DNA of 64,000 bases from Metridium senile (lineage: Eukaryota > Cnidaria > Anthozoa > Actiniaria > Metridiidae), in contig OX459105.1 of NCBI GenBank assembly GCA_949775045.1, positions 15,896,227 to 15,960,226 on the forward strand, given 5' to 3'. Below are positions 12,923 to 23,700 of this stretch, in pieces (within the stretch, counting starts at the first letter, position 1; each line of letters begins with the position of its first letter). A program made the translations under genes and the position numbers. Below the pieces are notes generated by a model, which was given only the letters and a program-made list of their open reading frames with translations, searched no databases and was not told where the DNA came from.

Positions 12923-13243
12923 TTGATGCATCCATAGTTACTCACTGCAAAAACAACTGAGTAAATCGATGTATCTTCAGTAACTTATAGTAAAAACAAC
13001 TGATTAGTGGTTATACTTAAATAACTCAGTAAATCGATGCATCCACAGTTACTCACTTGTTGAACTTGTGCTTATGTTACACCAGGAAACTGAGTAAATC
13101 AATGCATCCACAGTTACTCACTACAAAAACAACTGAGTAGTGGTTACTAAAATAACTGAGTAAATCAATGCATCCACAGTTGCTCAATGCAAAAACAACT
13201 GAGTAGTGGTTACTCAAATAACTTAGTAAATCGATGCATCCAC
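12923..13243. repeat. Minisatellite of ACTGAGTAAATCGATGCATCCACAG units
   Basis: Five to six copies of a unit containing TAAATCRATGCATCCACAGTT, ACTCACTGCAAAAACAACTGA and GTAGTGGTTACT, with unit length near 70-90 bp and one interruption around 13050-13085. Order and orientation are constant, so it is a tandem array. Confidence 0.75.
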
Positions 13244-13586
13244 CTCATTGTAGATAATTAAATACTTTGCTCCGATGAACATTTTTTAGAATTAGTTTTT
13301 GGTACTGAGAAATTGATAATTTAATATAATATTGATACAAGTAATATCTGTTAGAGTTTGAGAAATGGCAGATGATTTTTACACTGAGCTGTTAGATTTT
13401 ATATATATAGTAAGAAATAAACCCAATATGTTTTGTATAAAAGTAGTATAATTATAGATATAATACTAGATGTAGATTTTATGGCTTGAATGAAAAAGTC
13501 TTTATAAGAATTTTATTAATATATATATTATACCGTATAAGGAGAGGTATTGTCATATGAAAGGTTGGTCTATAGAACTCCAGTTC

Positions 13587-14200
13587 CATGTTATTTAGCA
13601 CTGCTGTTCTATCAGTGACAAAGGGCGCATTTGTACAGGCTAAATCCTTGTTCACACGAGCGTCATAATCATAATTGTGAGATACGCTTCCTGTTGAATG
13701 TATGATTCACATCCGGTCACATGGTCATTTGCATATTTGCACTTGAAATAAAAGTTAGTTTGGAAGCCATTTTGTTGAGCACAGTCTTGACTAGTTTTGT
13801 TGTTTGAATACACAACAATAATCATAAGCAAGAAATCAAAAGAGAACTTATTATCCCCTGGGGAATTAGAAAACAAAGACCAAAAAGTTTCCTTTTCTTA
13901 TTTTTGTTTGTTTTGCTTATGATTATGACTACGATTATGATGCAGTGTAAACCAGGCTTTAGCCTTAATTTGCTGTAGAATATTAAAAATTTCTTAGCAT
14001 ATCACGAAAAAATGTCATTGCTTAACAATAGAAAATGCATTTGTATTTTCTCTGAATTGAGGCTACCCTGGAAGCAGAGGTTCTTTTCTCTTACCCTTAG
14101 ACGTGTTCAAGGTAAGAGCCTCTTCTCCCCGGGTAAGTCAAGGCTATCCTTGTGCAAAGGTGCCTTTGGTCAAATAGTACAGCGGTGCAAGATAACATGG
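13587..14200. mobile_element. MITE family copy carrying two nested insertions
   Basis: The ends match the compact copy at 20821-21025: left CTGCTGTTCTATCAGTGACAAAGGGCGC, right TGCCTTTGGTCAAATAGTACAGCGGTGC. Compared with that copy, two extra blocks are present. One is a foldback element at about 13641-13964, with ends TTCACACGAGCGTCATAATC and its near mirror. The other, at about 14066-14143, has CCCTGGAAGCAGAGG-type ends with an AGGCT repeat on both sides. Confidence 0.75.
13641..13964. mobile_element. Nested foldback element inside the MITE
   Basis: The left arm TTCACACGAGCGTCATAATCATAAT pairs with right TTATGATTATGACTACGATTATGATGCAGTGTAAACC. It interrupts the host MITE where the 20821-21025 copy reads continuously (ACAGGCCTTGATTTGTTG). 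It is non-coding. Confidence 0.65.
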
Positions 14201-14278
14201 GTTGATCTTTTGGTTAACATGAAAAAAGTTGGATATTTTTCGTACTTTATATCAATGATTATCTTTGTAAAGGGATTA

Positions 14279-14551
14279 GTCACAGTTGTTTAGAAGATTA
14301 AAATCATTGGACCAATTTCTTCCATAAAACAATAGCTATTGTCCTTTTGGCCAATCACAGCAATTCTTCTAAGTGGCTTCTAGGGTCTTCATTACCCTAT
14401 AAAATAGATTAATTTGACTAACGATTTCTGGGCCAATCAGAGCATTTTATCTTACCAGCTTTAAAGTCTGACCCTACATAAATATATTTTGTTAAACAAT
14501 AGCTATTTTTTTTTTCGTCCAATCAGAATAGGTCTTCTAAACAGCTGTGAC
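14279..14551. mobile_element. Foldback element with GTCACAGYTGTTTAGAAG ends
   Basis: GTCACAGTTGTTTAGAAG begins the element and its inverse CTTCTAAACAGCTGTGAC ends it. Internal AACAATAGCTATT and CCAATCA motifs are repeated in both halves. No protein is encoded. Confidence 0.7.
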
Positions 14552-14967
14552 ATGTTACCCTGTTATGTACAGTGCCTTATGTGTTAGGGATGTCGAGAGC
14601 AAGCGCTGTTGCTAAGGCAATTTGTTACTATGACAACATTGCCATGATTGAGACCACCTATTTTTTCTGTTACTAAGGAAACCGTTGCCATGGTGAAATT
14701 TGTAATTATTATAGTTCTTAGTTCACTATTGTAACTGGGTGTTATAAGTTCATGTTCAAGCATTTAGAAGTTTTCTAATATTTTAATTTGCCTTTCGTTA
14801 TTTCTATAGGACTGTTTTCTATTGATTCAAATCTTTTTCTATTTTCAATTGATTTTTTTTTTCTACTTTTCTATTGATTTTTAATTGTATTTTTTATTGT
14901 TTTTTGTTACTTGAACATGATTTTACAACCCCATATGCGTTGGTTCTCTAACACGCTTTGCCAGTTT

Positions 14968-15569
14968 GAGCTAAAGCCTGGTTCTCACTTGCACCACAAG
15001 TACTTCAAGCAACATACACAGACTCGGTTGTGTACTTCTCATTAGCAGTCATTGTCTTTTTTATACTTCTATGGCCTAGTTCAAACGTTTTACTAACATG
15101 TGCCAAATCTAATTCAAATTAATTCAAATAATAGGTTTTGCTCATTTTAGATTTGACACGTGAGATGCGACAGTCTAAGCCTCAATTGTAGGTTAGTCAA
15201 TGAGTAGAGATTAAGCCTGTGGTATTTCTATTGGTTGTTGATATTTGCATATTTCCAGTCCTTGCCACAGGCTGTAACAACTATAACCACATACACTGTA
15301 TCAAATGATATTGAGGCTTAGAACTGGGCCACAAACAACTCGAAACTGTGTATGTTGCTTGTACAATAATAGCCCACGTATAAGAACCTGAATTTTTCAA
15401 TTTAGCCTAAATAGGTTCTTATAAGATTCTTATATAAATGGTACTTAAACCTTAATAGGTTCTGAGGTGGAGGGGGCTTAAAATGAAAATTTTAGCCCTA
15501 CAGGTTCTTATACGCGGGCTTTTACTGTACTTGTGCTTACATTGCAAGTAAAAACCAGGCTTTAGGGCT
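14968..15569. mobile_element. Foldback element with a nested smaller MITE
   Basis: The outer ends are CTAAAGCCTGGTTCTCACTTGCA and the inverse TTGCAAGTAAAAACCAGGCTTTAG. Within it, 15369-15522 is a second element with ends AGCCCACGTATAAGAACCT and AGGTTCTTATACGCGGGCT. Nothing is coded. Confidence 0.7.
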
Positions 15570-15989
15570 AATACAGTCAAGTCGCGCTGTGTAATGAGTA
15601 GTCTGCATGGCATATATGCTTGCATTCAAGGTTAGACTGTGCCTTGAGTGGCACCTCTTTTTAACAGTAATCTAGAGTGGATGTTGTTTTCTAGTCAAGT
15701 GTAGATTTACCTGCACTTAATTGTGTGTCATACTTGAGTCACTTCATTTCAGCAGAAACTGTGAAACCTGTTTTAAGCCTGTTTGAAACCTGTTTCACAG
15801 TAAATTATAGGCCCCACTGAAAATCACTTTATTGTGAGTGGGCTCCCCGAATAGAAAACGTTTATGTTTGTTTGAATATTGGAGTGATTTAACAACCTGT
15901 GAAGCACAATATAGAGTATGTTGTACTTTTGTACACTCTAATTCTCTTGATTTCTATTGTGTTTCTCTAAATATTGCACTCTTGTCACT

Positions 15990-16262
15990 ACACTTTCTCA
16001 GATTTATATGAAAACTACTCTAATTTGGCCATTAAACTCGAACTAGTACACTTTGTTTCACAGTTTTATGAAAACCACTCTAATTCGGCCATTGAACTCG
16101 AACTAGTACACTTAGTTTCACAGTTTTATGAAAACTACTCTAATTTGGCCATTGAACTCGAACTAGTACACTTAGTTTCACAGTTTTATGAAAACTACTC
16201 TAATTTGGCCATTGAACTCGAACTAGTACACTTTGTTTCACAGGTTTATGAAAACTACTCTG
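15990..16262. repeat. 60-bp minisatellite, about 4.4 copies
   Basis: The period is exactly 60 bp, so an open frame runs through the array. Each unit contains AAAACTACTCTAATTTGGCC, ATTGAACTCGAACTAGTACA and CTTAGTTTCACAG. CACTTTGTTTCACAG in the unit matches the terminus of the dispersed family at 39.9 and 43.0 kb, so the array probably grew from a fragment of that element. Confidence 0.85.
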
Positions 16263-16605
16263 ATGTATTAAACCAAACATTTATGATAATCAGCCTATTG
16301 AATAAGGGGCCTTGCCAAATGACCTGACTCAAGTTTGGCAACATCAACCCCCTTGTTTTTATTGAGCACTAGATGCATTGTGGGATATTCTTGTAATTTT
16401 TTGAGTCACATGACATGTGAACTTGGTGGGGATGTCACGTGACATGCTGTTTTGTATTTAATTCTTAAATCCTTTGTATACACCGGCGCACTGTATAGTT
16501 GAATAATAAATCAATATCATGTATATATTGTCGACTTTTCTTTTTCAGTTTTTTTTAATGTTATTGTTTTTGGTTGTCGGTTGCTATTTCTTTAATGTTT
16601 TTGTA

Positions 16606-16660
16606 TATATATATATATATATATTAATTTTTTTTTTTTTTTTGGGGGGGGGGGGGGGGG
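16606..16660. repeat. (TA)n - poly-T - poly-G(17) low-complexity run
   Basis: TATATATA is followed by a T run and 17 consecutive G directly before the tRNA-like SINE head. Run lengths could be unreliable in an assembly. Confidence 0.8.
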
Positions 16661-16930
16661 CTTAGTGGTGAGAGCGCTGGTCTCTCACCACTGTGGTCCA
16701 GGTTCGAGTCCCAGCTCGGGTATGGATTATATGTGAGATGAGTTTGATTGATGTGTTCTTCTCTCCTATGCCATGAGGGTTTTTCTCCAGGTTATCGGGT
16801 TATCCTCCGTCTGCAACAATGAACATGTGAGCCAAGTTGTGTGCAAAATATTTAAGGTAGAGGTAGTGAGTGTGAGTGAGTCTCCCCAATTAGTAGGGCA
16901 CACGTGTCTAGATAGAAAATTGAGATGTTA
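16661..16930 (+). mobile_element. tRNA-derived SINE
   Basis: The head reads like a tRNA with RNA polymerase III boxes: an A-box-like stretch TTAGTGGTGAGAGCGCTGG (16662-16680) and a perfect B box GGTTCGAGTCC (16701-16711). The body contains a GGGTTTTTCTCCAGGTTATCGG-like segment of the kind seen in tRNA SINEs of marine invertebrates (recalled knowledge, not searched). It lacks the folded 3' half of a real tRNA. The 3' boundary is approximate. Confidence 0.7.
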
Positions 16931-17296
16931 CAAAAGTGATTTATTATTTTTGGTTCTTGCTTTCCCATGTGTTCGGTTGGCTTGTTTAATATTTTATGTG
17001 TTGTCATTTTATCGTTTGTTTATTAGGTCACTGATTTGAAACTGAAGTTTTTTAGACGTTTCGACTGCTTACTGTAATCTTCAGTACAATAACAAGTAAT
17101 TAAAGCTATGCTTTTTTTTAGTTATTTTTCGTTGGGATTCCTTTGTTGGCATGGCGCGATCGGGATTCCTGTGTTAAAATATTTGTCACCACAGGAAGCC
17201 ACAATATTTTGCAGGGATTTGTTTGTTTGTTTGTTTGTTTGTTTGTTTGTGTTTTCGATCAGAGGTGTTGCACGTTTAAGCTTGAGTCTTTTTTTT

Positions 17297-17555
17297 GACA
17301 ACAACACCAACAACATGATTTATGATTACAGTTTAATAAAAGGTGTACTTGCGTAAACATAGTGTTTGTGAGGTGGTGATGTTAATATAAATATCGAAGT
17401 ACACAAAAATGTTCAAATCAGATATTTCCATTTATGTAACAACATGCATCATAACGGTGGCCAAAGTCAAATATTAGCACTTGTCATTGTCAGGAAGTTC
17501 CTGTTTACAATAAAGTTTCCAATTTTACAGGGATAGTAAAAATAACATACTGATT
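17297..17555 (+). repeat. Dispersed copy of the palindrome-centre inverted repeat
   Basis: Phrases such as ATTACAGTTTAATAAAAG, TGTACTTGCG, AAACATAGTGTTTGTGAGG and AGGAAGTTCCTGTTTACAATAAAG match 42150-42390 directly and 40861-41130 inverted. This copy shows that the sequence is a mobile family and not unique to the centre. Confidence 0.75.
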
Positions 17556-17617
17556 CTTTTTGCACGTAAAAATATTAGAACTGTTCTCATTAACCTGTGA
17601 AACATTCTTTAGCACGT

Positions 17618-17718
17618 TGACATTTTTTCATCTCAATGGACCAATTACAGACATCAAAGTCTCCGCCTGTTGATATAAACTTGTACCTGATTGGTCCATT
17701 GAGATGGAAAAATGTCAA
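17618..17718. mobile_element. Short foldback element, 100 bp
   Basis: TGACATTTTTTCATCTCAAT followed by GGACCAAT is mirrored by ATTGGTCC followed by ATTGAGATGGAAAAATGTCA. The loop is about 40 bp. Confidence 0.75.
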
Positions 17719-18026
17719 AATAATGTCAAAAGTTCATCCAAAGTTTTTGTTAATATTATTCTATACATAGAAACCATTGCATCAGAAATAAAGTCACTTC
17801 TTTTTCTTTGAAGTTCCTGTAGTCTTTCTTCTTTTGTAAGGTTCTATCCACAATCACATTTTTAGCACTTTCCATTCGCTATTTTCAGTGAAATTTATTA
17901 GTCTTTCTATGTTTATTTTGTAATCTCTCTGATTGGGCTCCCTGTGGTTCATAATCATATGAGCTAACTTACGGAATTCCACGAACTGTAAGTATAAAAC
18001 TCATTACATATGCAAACTTCACTTCC

Positions 18027-18140
18027 GATTTTTTATTGGCGGCTTTAAATAGATTTCTCAGAAGACATGGCATGTTTGCTTTGTTGGCGAAGGTCTTCGT
18101 TGAGGAAACAGTGGATTGTGTATTTTGAATGCAATCGAAG
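18027..18140 (+). promoter_or_regulatory. Candidate promoter / first exon of the left sacsin-like gene
   Basis: ATTGG (18033-18037) and TTTAAATAG (about 18046) precede an ATG at 18067 whose frame stays open to a good donor (GAAG/GTATGG after 18140). The phase fits the acceptor at 20717. The 25 residues it would add are not recognisable, and a TATA-driven start would fall after that ATG. It may therefore be a 5' UTR exon or nothing. Confidence 0.3.
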
Positions 18141-20716
18141 GTATGGTATATTCTTTATCTTCTTGAATATCCAGTGATAAATGTTAGGACCAGTTCAGAC
18201 GTCGAACTTTTGTAGCGTCGAATCTAATTGTCTTTGAGGCCAACGGCTAGGAAAAGGCCGATAACTACCATATAAGATATCAGCTCTTTTGCTTAGTGCC
18301 AGGAGACGATGTGTGTTTTAACACACTAAAAAAAACTATTTCCCATCGATGTGGATAGCAAAGATCGGTCTTACTCAGACGAACAATGGACAATTTCTGA
18401 ATGATTTTTGTTGACAAAAAGGGGTTAAACTCGGTGAAACATGTCTCACAAAATCACTAACGATAATACTAGTATATTGATTTCAGAATGATATTGTCGA
18501 TCTTTAATACTCTTTAATACTCTTTAATAATCCAAAGTGAGAACTTTGCTTTTAAATTTGCCTGGATATATCTAATCGATTAATTCCATCAATACAACCG
18601 GTCCTACATTCATTAGAGTGCACACTGGATCAATAGACTTTGCAAATTAAACATTGATCATAGGCACTTTTTAATCAAAACACTAGAGTTCGAGCACATG
18701 ATATCGACAGGCAAAACGTCCATAAACTAATTCGTCAAATTATATGGATTCAATCAAATCAGACAGTATATACAGCACAAGTCGAAAGCTGCGTTTTCGT
18801 TGGTCCCCTAATACAGTACCGCTATTGTTTGGTTAATAGGTTTAGGGAAATTGTTTGGAAAGACTATTGTTTTTTAAACCAATCTTAACGATGTTTCGAT
18901 TTGATGCTGACTGTCCCCATTAACTGGACGATTTGTCCATTCTGCAGGCGATCTGTCCTTCTTGTAGTGTGAAAACAAATATTTATTTCATGTGCTTGCA
19001 CCAGGAAACCTTTAATGTTTGCAAATCAGTAACATTTCCTTCTGACTGTACTTTTAGATGTAAAGATGTAAACCACACCAGGCGATGAACAGGAAGGTCG
19101 CGGGTAAGAAGAATAAGCAGTAACAAGAAAATTACTGTGAATTATATATAAATCATAAAAGCACGCCACAATACTGGTAACCTAGTGTATTAATTTGTGA
19201 GGGCTAAAGGACGAAACGTCAGTAAAGTTAAGTTAACATTTTAACGGTGCTATACAAATTTCATTATATTTAATATATACGTACTGTATATTTGTTAGAT
19301 TTTTTTTCTTTTTTTAATTTAAACATATTTAACTTAAAATTTACTCCAAAATCAGTTATAGTTGATAGTTTCGTTCATTGTTTAACTTTAATTTGGGTCT
19401 TTTGTTGTTTCTATAGAATTGCGTAGACTGTGAAGGAACACGGAGAAAAAGACCAAAATAATAGTACATATGTTATCGTCAGCATATATTTAAAACCGCT
19501 ATAGAATAATCTAAAACTGGGCTTATATAGCAACATGGAAATCACTAAACATTCAGTTACTACCTAGGGGTCAAGCTATAACTATCTAAAAAATTACCAT
19601 ATGTAAATTCATCCATAACTTTGTTGTATTTTGTTTTATAATCACTGCATTGCACTGCATTGGCGCTGGAAACGTTGTGCTTCTGTAGAATTAATAATAA
19701 TAATAATAATAATAATGATGATGATAATAATAATAATAATATTTAATACTTATATTGCACATTTAAGATGTGAAATATGATTAAATGCGCATTAAACGTC
19801 ATTATAGTTATATCTAGTGCTAATTATATAAAATAGTCCACTCATTTGGTGTTTTGTTTACTGCTGTTTTCACAAAGGTTGTCCAAAATGAAACTGAAAA
19901 TAGTAAAACATCGCTAGAAAGGAATTCATTTCCATGCAAGCAAAAACTTATCTAAAGACTATGTTTCACATGCTATTTGATTTCATAAATATGAGAGTGG
20001 AAGAAACAAACGTATCTATTATGGTTATTCCTGCTTACAACAAGGTTTTGGATAAACGTAACACAGTGTTCTGAGGCATTCATTACAAGCTTCTAAATAG
20101 AAAATAGTGGTATTTGGGGACTGAACAATATGCGTATCAAAATAAAGGCTGATGTACATTTACAAATCATGACCACTACTATAATACTTACTAGGATAAT
20201 TGATTCTTAACAAAGTTTTACTATTTAATGAAACCAGTGTATAATGGATGAATTTTCAATAATTGTTACACTAGAGTAGTTTGCACAGCATGACATCATC
20301 AACATGTCTATCTCATTCAAATATAAATTTAATATTATTGACTAGACATGTCATATAGACCTTATAGCATGGCCGCCAACTAATTATTGATGTAAGGAAA
20401 ACAAAGCTAACATTAGTATAGACATTCTCTTTAACAATATTGTGAAAGTTTGAGAAAAAGAGATTAAATTTACAAGAAGCTATAAGAATTAAAAAATCAG
20501 AAAAGAAAACACCAAAACGAAGCGCTGTACAGAAAACTACATACAAATCTTTACATTTTTATTAATTTTCATGAATGTCAATTCATTATAGTTCTTTCAT
20601 GTGAAAGTACTAAAATATTTTACTATTTGTTTACTTGCAAAAGTAATGCAAAGGTATATGTCATTCATGATTTTCAATACAGTTTAACTTATGTTTATTA
20701 CATCATTTTAAGGGAG
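18141..20716. other. Gene-free stretch before the first sure sacsin exon
   Basis: No coding sequence was recognised. It includes an inverted copy of the 7838-7947 repeat (18783-18905), a partial copy of the CGTCAGTAAAGTTAAGTTAACATTTT repeat (about 19215-19245) that also occurs at 39745-39891, and (AAT)n microsatellite at 19691-19741. The remainder is AT-rich. It is probably intron 1 of the sacsin-like gene if 18027-18140 is its first exon. Confidence 0.5.
18783..18905 (-). repeat. Inverted copy of the 7838-7947 dispersed repeat
   Basis: GAAAGCTGCGTTTTCGTTGG, ACCGCTATTGTTTGGTTA and ATTGTTTTTTAAACCAATC are the reverse complement of the intron-2 NFI copy. Confidence 0.65.
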
Positions 20717-23700
20717 GTCTTATGGTCAGCGGGTCCCTCCCTTGACCAGTGTAATCAAAAGCATATTGGAACGATATCCAGATGGAGGACAAATACTCAA
20801 GGTAAGGATTGCGTTACATTCACGTTATCTACCGCTGTTCTATTTGACAAAGGGCGCAATTGCACAGGCCTTGATTTGTTGTAAAGATATTTACAAATTC
20901 GCACTCAAGGATGGACAAATGTTATTACTTAACAATAGAAAACACATTTGAATTTACTCTGAATTGAGGCTATCCCTGTACAATTGCGCCTTTTGTCAAA
21001 TTGTACAGCGGTGCTAGATATCATGAACTGTATTGTATTCAGTATCAAAGGCACCGTCATTTATTTCCAAATTGGGCTTCCTATGTTATTGTTGACACAG
21101 ACTAATAATATTCGAGACAGGAAGCCCATGAGGCAAAGCTTGTGTTAATCATTATTTATTATCTTGTACAGGAGATAATTCAAAATGCAGACGATGCATC
21201 CGCCACTTCAATATCTTTCTTGTTGGATTCCCGCCAACAACCTTACGGAACAGCTTCTCTTTTAAATCCTGAACTTGCTAAGTTCCAGGGCCCGGCCTTG
21301 TACTCGTCCAATAATGCTATATTTAAAGAGGAAGACTGGAGCGGACTTGAGAGTCTGATGGACAGCAACAAGAAGGACGAGCCTTTAAAGGTTGGACGTT
21401 TTGGCATTGGGTTCAACTCGATATATCACGTGACAGGTAACGCATACGCAGAACGTTTAAACAAACCCAAGGCAACACAGCGATAAAACGACTACGCATG
21501 CGTGGCAAAATGTTCACAGCGGAATGGTGAATTTCGGACTACAGTGTTTGAAGTCGATTTATGAGAAATTCCCTGAATATATAAGCTTGAAGTTTCGTGT
21601 ACATAACCTTTGTTATATTTTAAAGCTACCATGAGTCTATTCTTTTCTTTATATTTTGAGAAAAAAACGATGAAAGTCGTACACTCCGTTCTTTTTTATA
21701 GAGTCCGTACGAAGATATGTGTGCTGGATCATTTTATTTTTTTTCGCGCATGCGTAGACGTTTGACCGCTGTGTTACCTAAAGCTACTCCTCAATTGAAG
21801 CCATCTTATTTTGGGCTGCGATTTATGAATATTTTAATATTGGATAATCAACTCAGCTGGACCATGATGTAGCACTTATGCACAAAAAAGTTTCTCCTTA
21901 CTATTGTATTACCCAGAATATTGTAGAAAGCGTTGTTGCATGTCATACTACATAATCTTTTGAGTTTATTCTTGATTGATGAAGGCTGTAAGATACTGCT
22001 GAAATATCTAAACAGTAAATCCTATTTCTGCTATTAGTCCAGGATCGCATATATTATTGATTAATCTCCCGCAGTACTCTGGTGAACGTTCTCCAAAATA
22101 CTGCATAAATCATTGAAAATGTTTATTATAATACGATATTTTAGACGTATATATATATAGTAGCTAATTTACAATGATAATAGTTATTAAAACAATAAGT
22201 TAAGGTAAATAGGTTTGCTTTTCTAGTCGGGCAACTATTTATACTTGATCGTAATTATAGAGAACGTTTTTTGCAATTTAGATAGCAAATAATATTTCAT
22301 TTTTCCAGATTTACCAAGCGTCGTCAGCGGCGATCGACTCGCTTTCTTGGACCCCCACGAAGTATACTTTGGAAAGAAAGAAACAGGTCAACAGTTTGAT
22401 CTCAACAAACCTCTCCTCCAGGACTGCTACGATCAGTTTTCACCCTTTGAAGATGTTTTGGGTTACCAAATATCTCAAGCGGTCGTGGAGGGAACTCTCT
22501 TTCGATTTCCTTTGAGAAACCAAGCATCTAAGCTTTCGCAAAAGAATTACTCTACAAGCAAAGTTCGAAACCTTTTTCAGTCTCTCAAGGAGGAAGCATC
22601 GCTTATTCTTCTTTTCCTGAAGAACATCGAGGAAATTAACATTTACGAAACAACCGACACTCAACGAGAAAAGCTTGTTTTCAGGGTACGTCTAGACGAA
22701 TGCTGTCGAGCTATAGTTCGAAGGCAACGGCAAAGCCTATTGCGTCAAGTTCCTCAATGGAAAAATGGAACCAAAGCAGTATTGAAGCTCAACCTTGAAA
22801 TGGTTATTGAGATCTTTGACAGTGCTACAGGGACAAGACAAGAGAAATGGTTAACTCACAATCGAATAGGCGACAGCAAATCAAAGACGCACCAGAAGGC
22901 TCTAACGTTGCACTTGCTTCCTTGGATTGGGTTTGCTGCTCCACTCACTGTCAAAGAAGGAAAAAACATCGGAAAAAGTGGTGGAAGACTATTTTGCTTT
23001 CTTCCACTTCCACCTGACGCAGACTCAAGAACAGGATATCCAGTCCATATCCACGGGTACTTTGGGCTTACTGACAACCGTCGTGGTCTCAAATGGCCAG
23101 GAGCGGAATGCCAAAACGACGATATGGCTGAATGGAATGTCGATCTTATGAAATACGTTGGATCTGAGGCTTATGCAACTCTCCTCCATGTCATGACAAG
23201 TCATCTACCTCGACCTGTCTCTCAGGATATGATACAAACGTTCTACCAGTGTTGGCCGGACAAACAATTTGTACACAAGCATTGGGAAGATATCATCGAT
23301 GCTGTTTTTAAGTGCTTACTTAGCAAGAGCGTCTTCTGGTCAAGTTCTAGCGAAGGGCAGTGGTTGAGACTACATGAAGCTGTATTTTCTCGACCAAATC
23401 TAAATCCAGCTGACAAATCCAGAAGTGTGGTCCAAAACGTCTTGCAACTTGCTGACGAGCCTGTTGTCTACTTACCTCCTCATGTAGATGCCTACTTACC
23501 GCTTGAGGCTCAAACAGTAACACCAATGTATTTCCGCGCACTTCTAAAGAAGAACCGACAAGCATCATGGGACATGAATTCTATGAATTGCCAAGAGAAG
23601 ATCGTCATGCTTGAATACATTCTGAAAGACTTGAAGACTTTTGCTGACTTGAACGGGATTGCACTGCTGCCTCTAGCCAATGGTTGTTTTAGCTCTTTTA

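Larger units (their letters stand above)
11207..18066. other. Gene-free region after NFI: 3' UTR then repeat-rich intergenic DNA
   Basis: The first part should hold the NFI 3' UTR. Candidate AATAAA signals are near 12509 and 13418, but none can be chosen. No convincing protein is encoded. Foldback elements, minisatellites and a SINE, listed separately, occupy much of 11.9-17.7 kb. A motif related to GTTGCCATGGCAAC recurs at 14608-14690. Confidence 0.6.

Noticed and set aside
15974..16327. 117-codon frame with a 20-residue repeat
   Set aside because: It is produced by the 60-bp period of a minisatellite; no start context or conserved domain.
16661..16733. Possible tRNA gene
   Set aside because: A and B boxes are present but the acceptor stem does not close and SINE body sequence follows; called a SINE.
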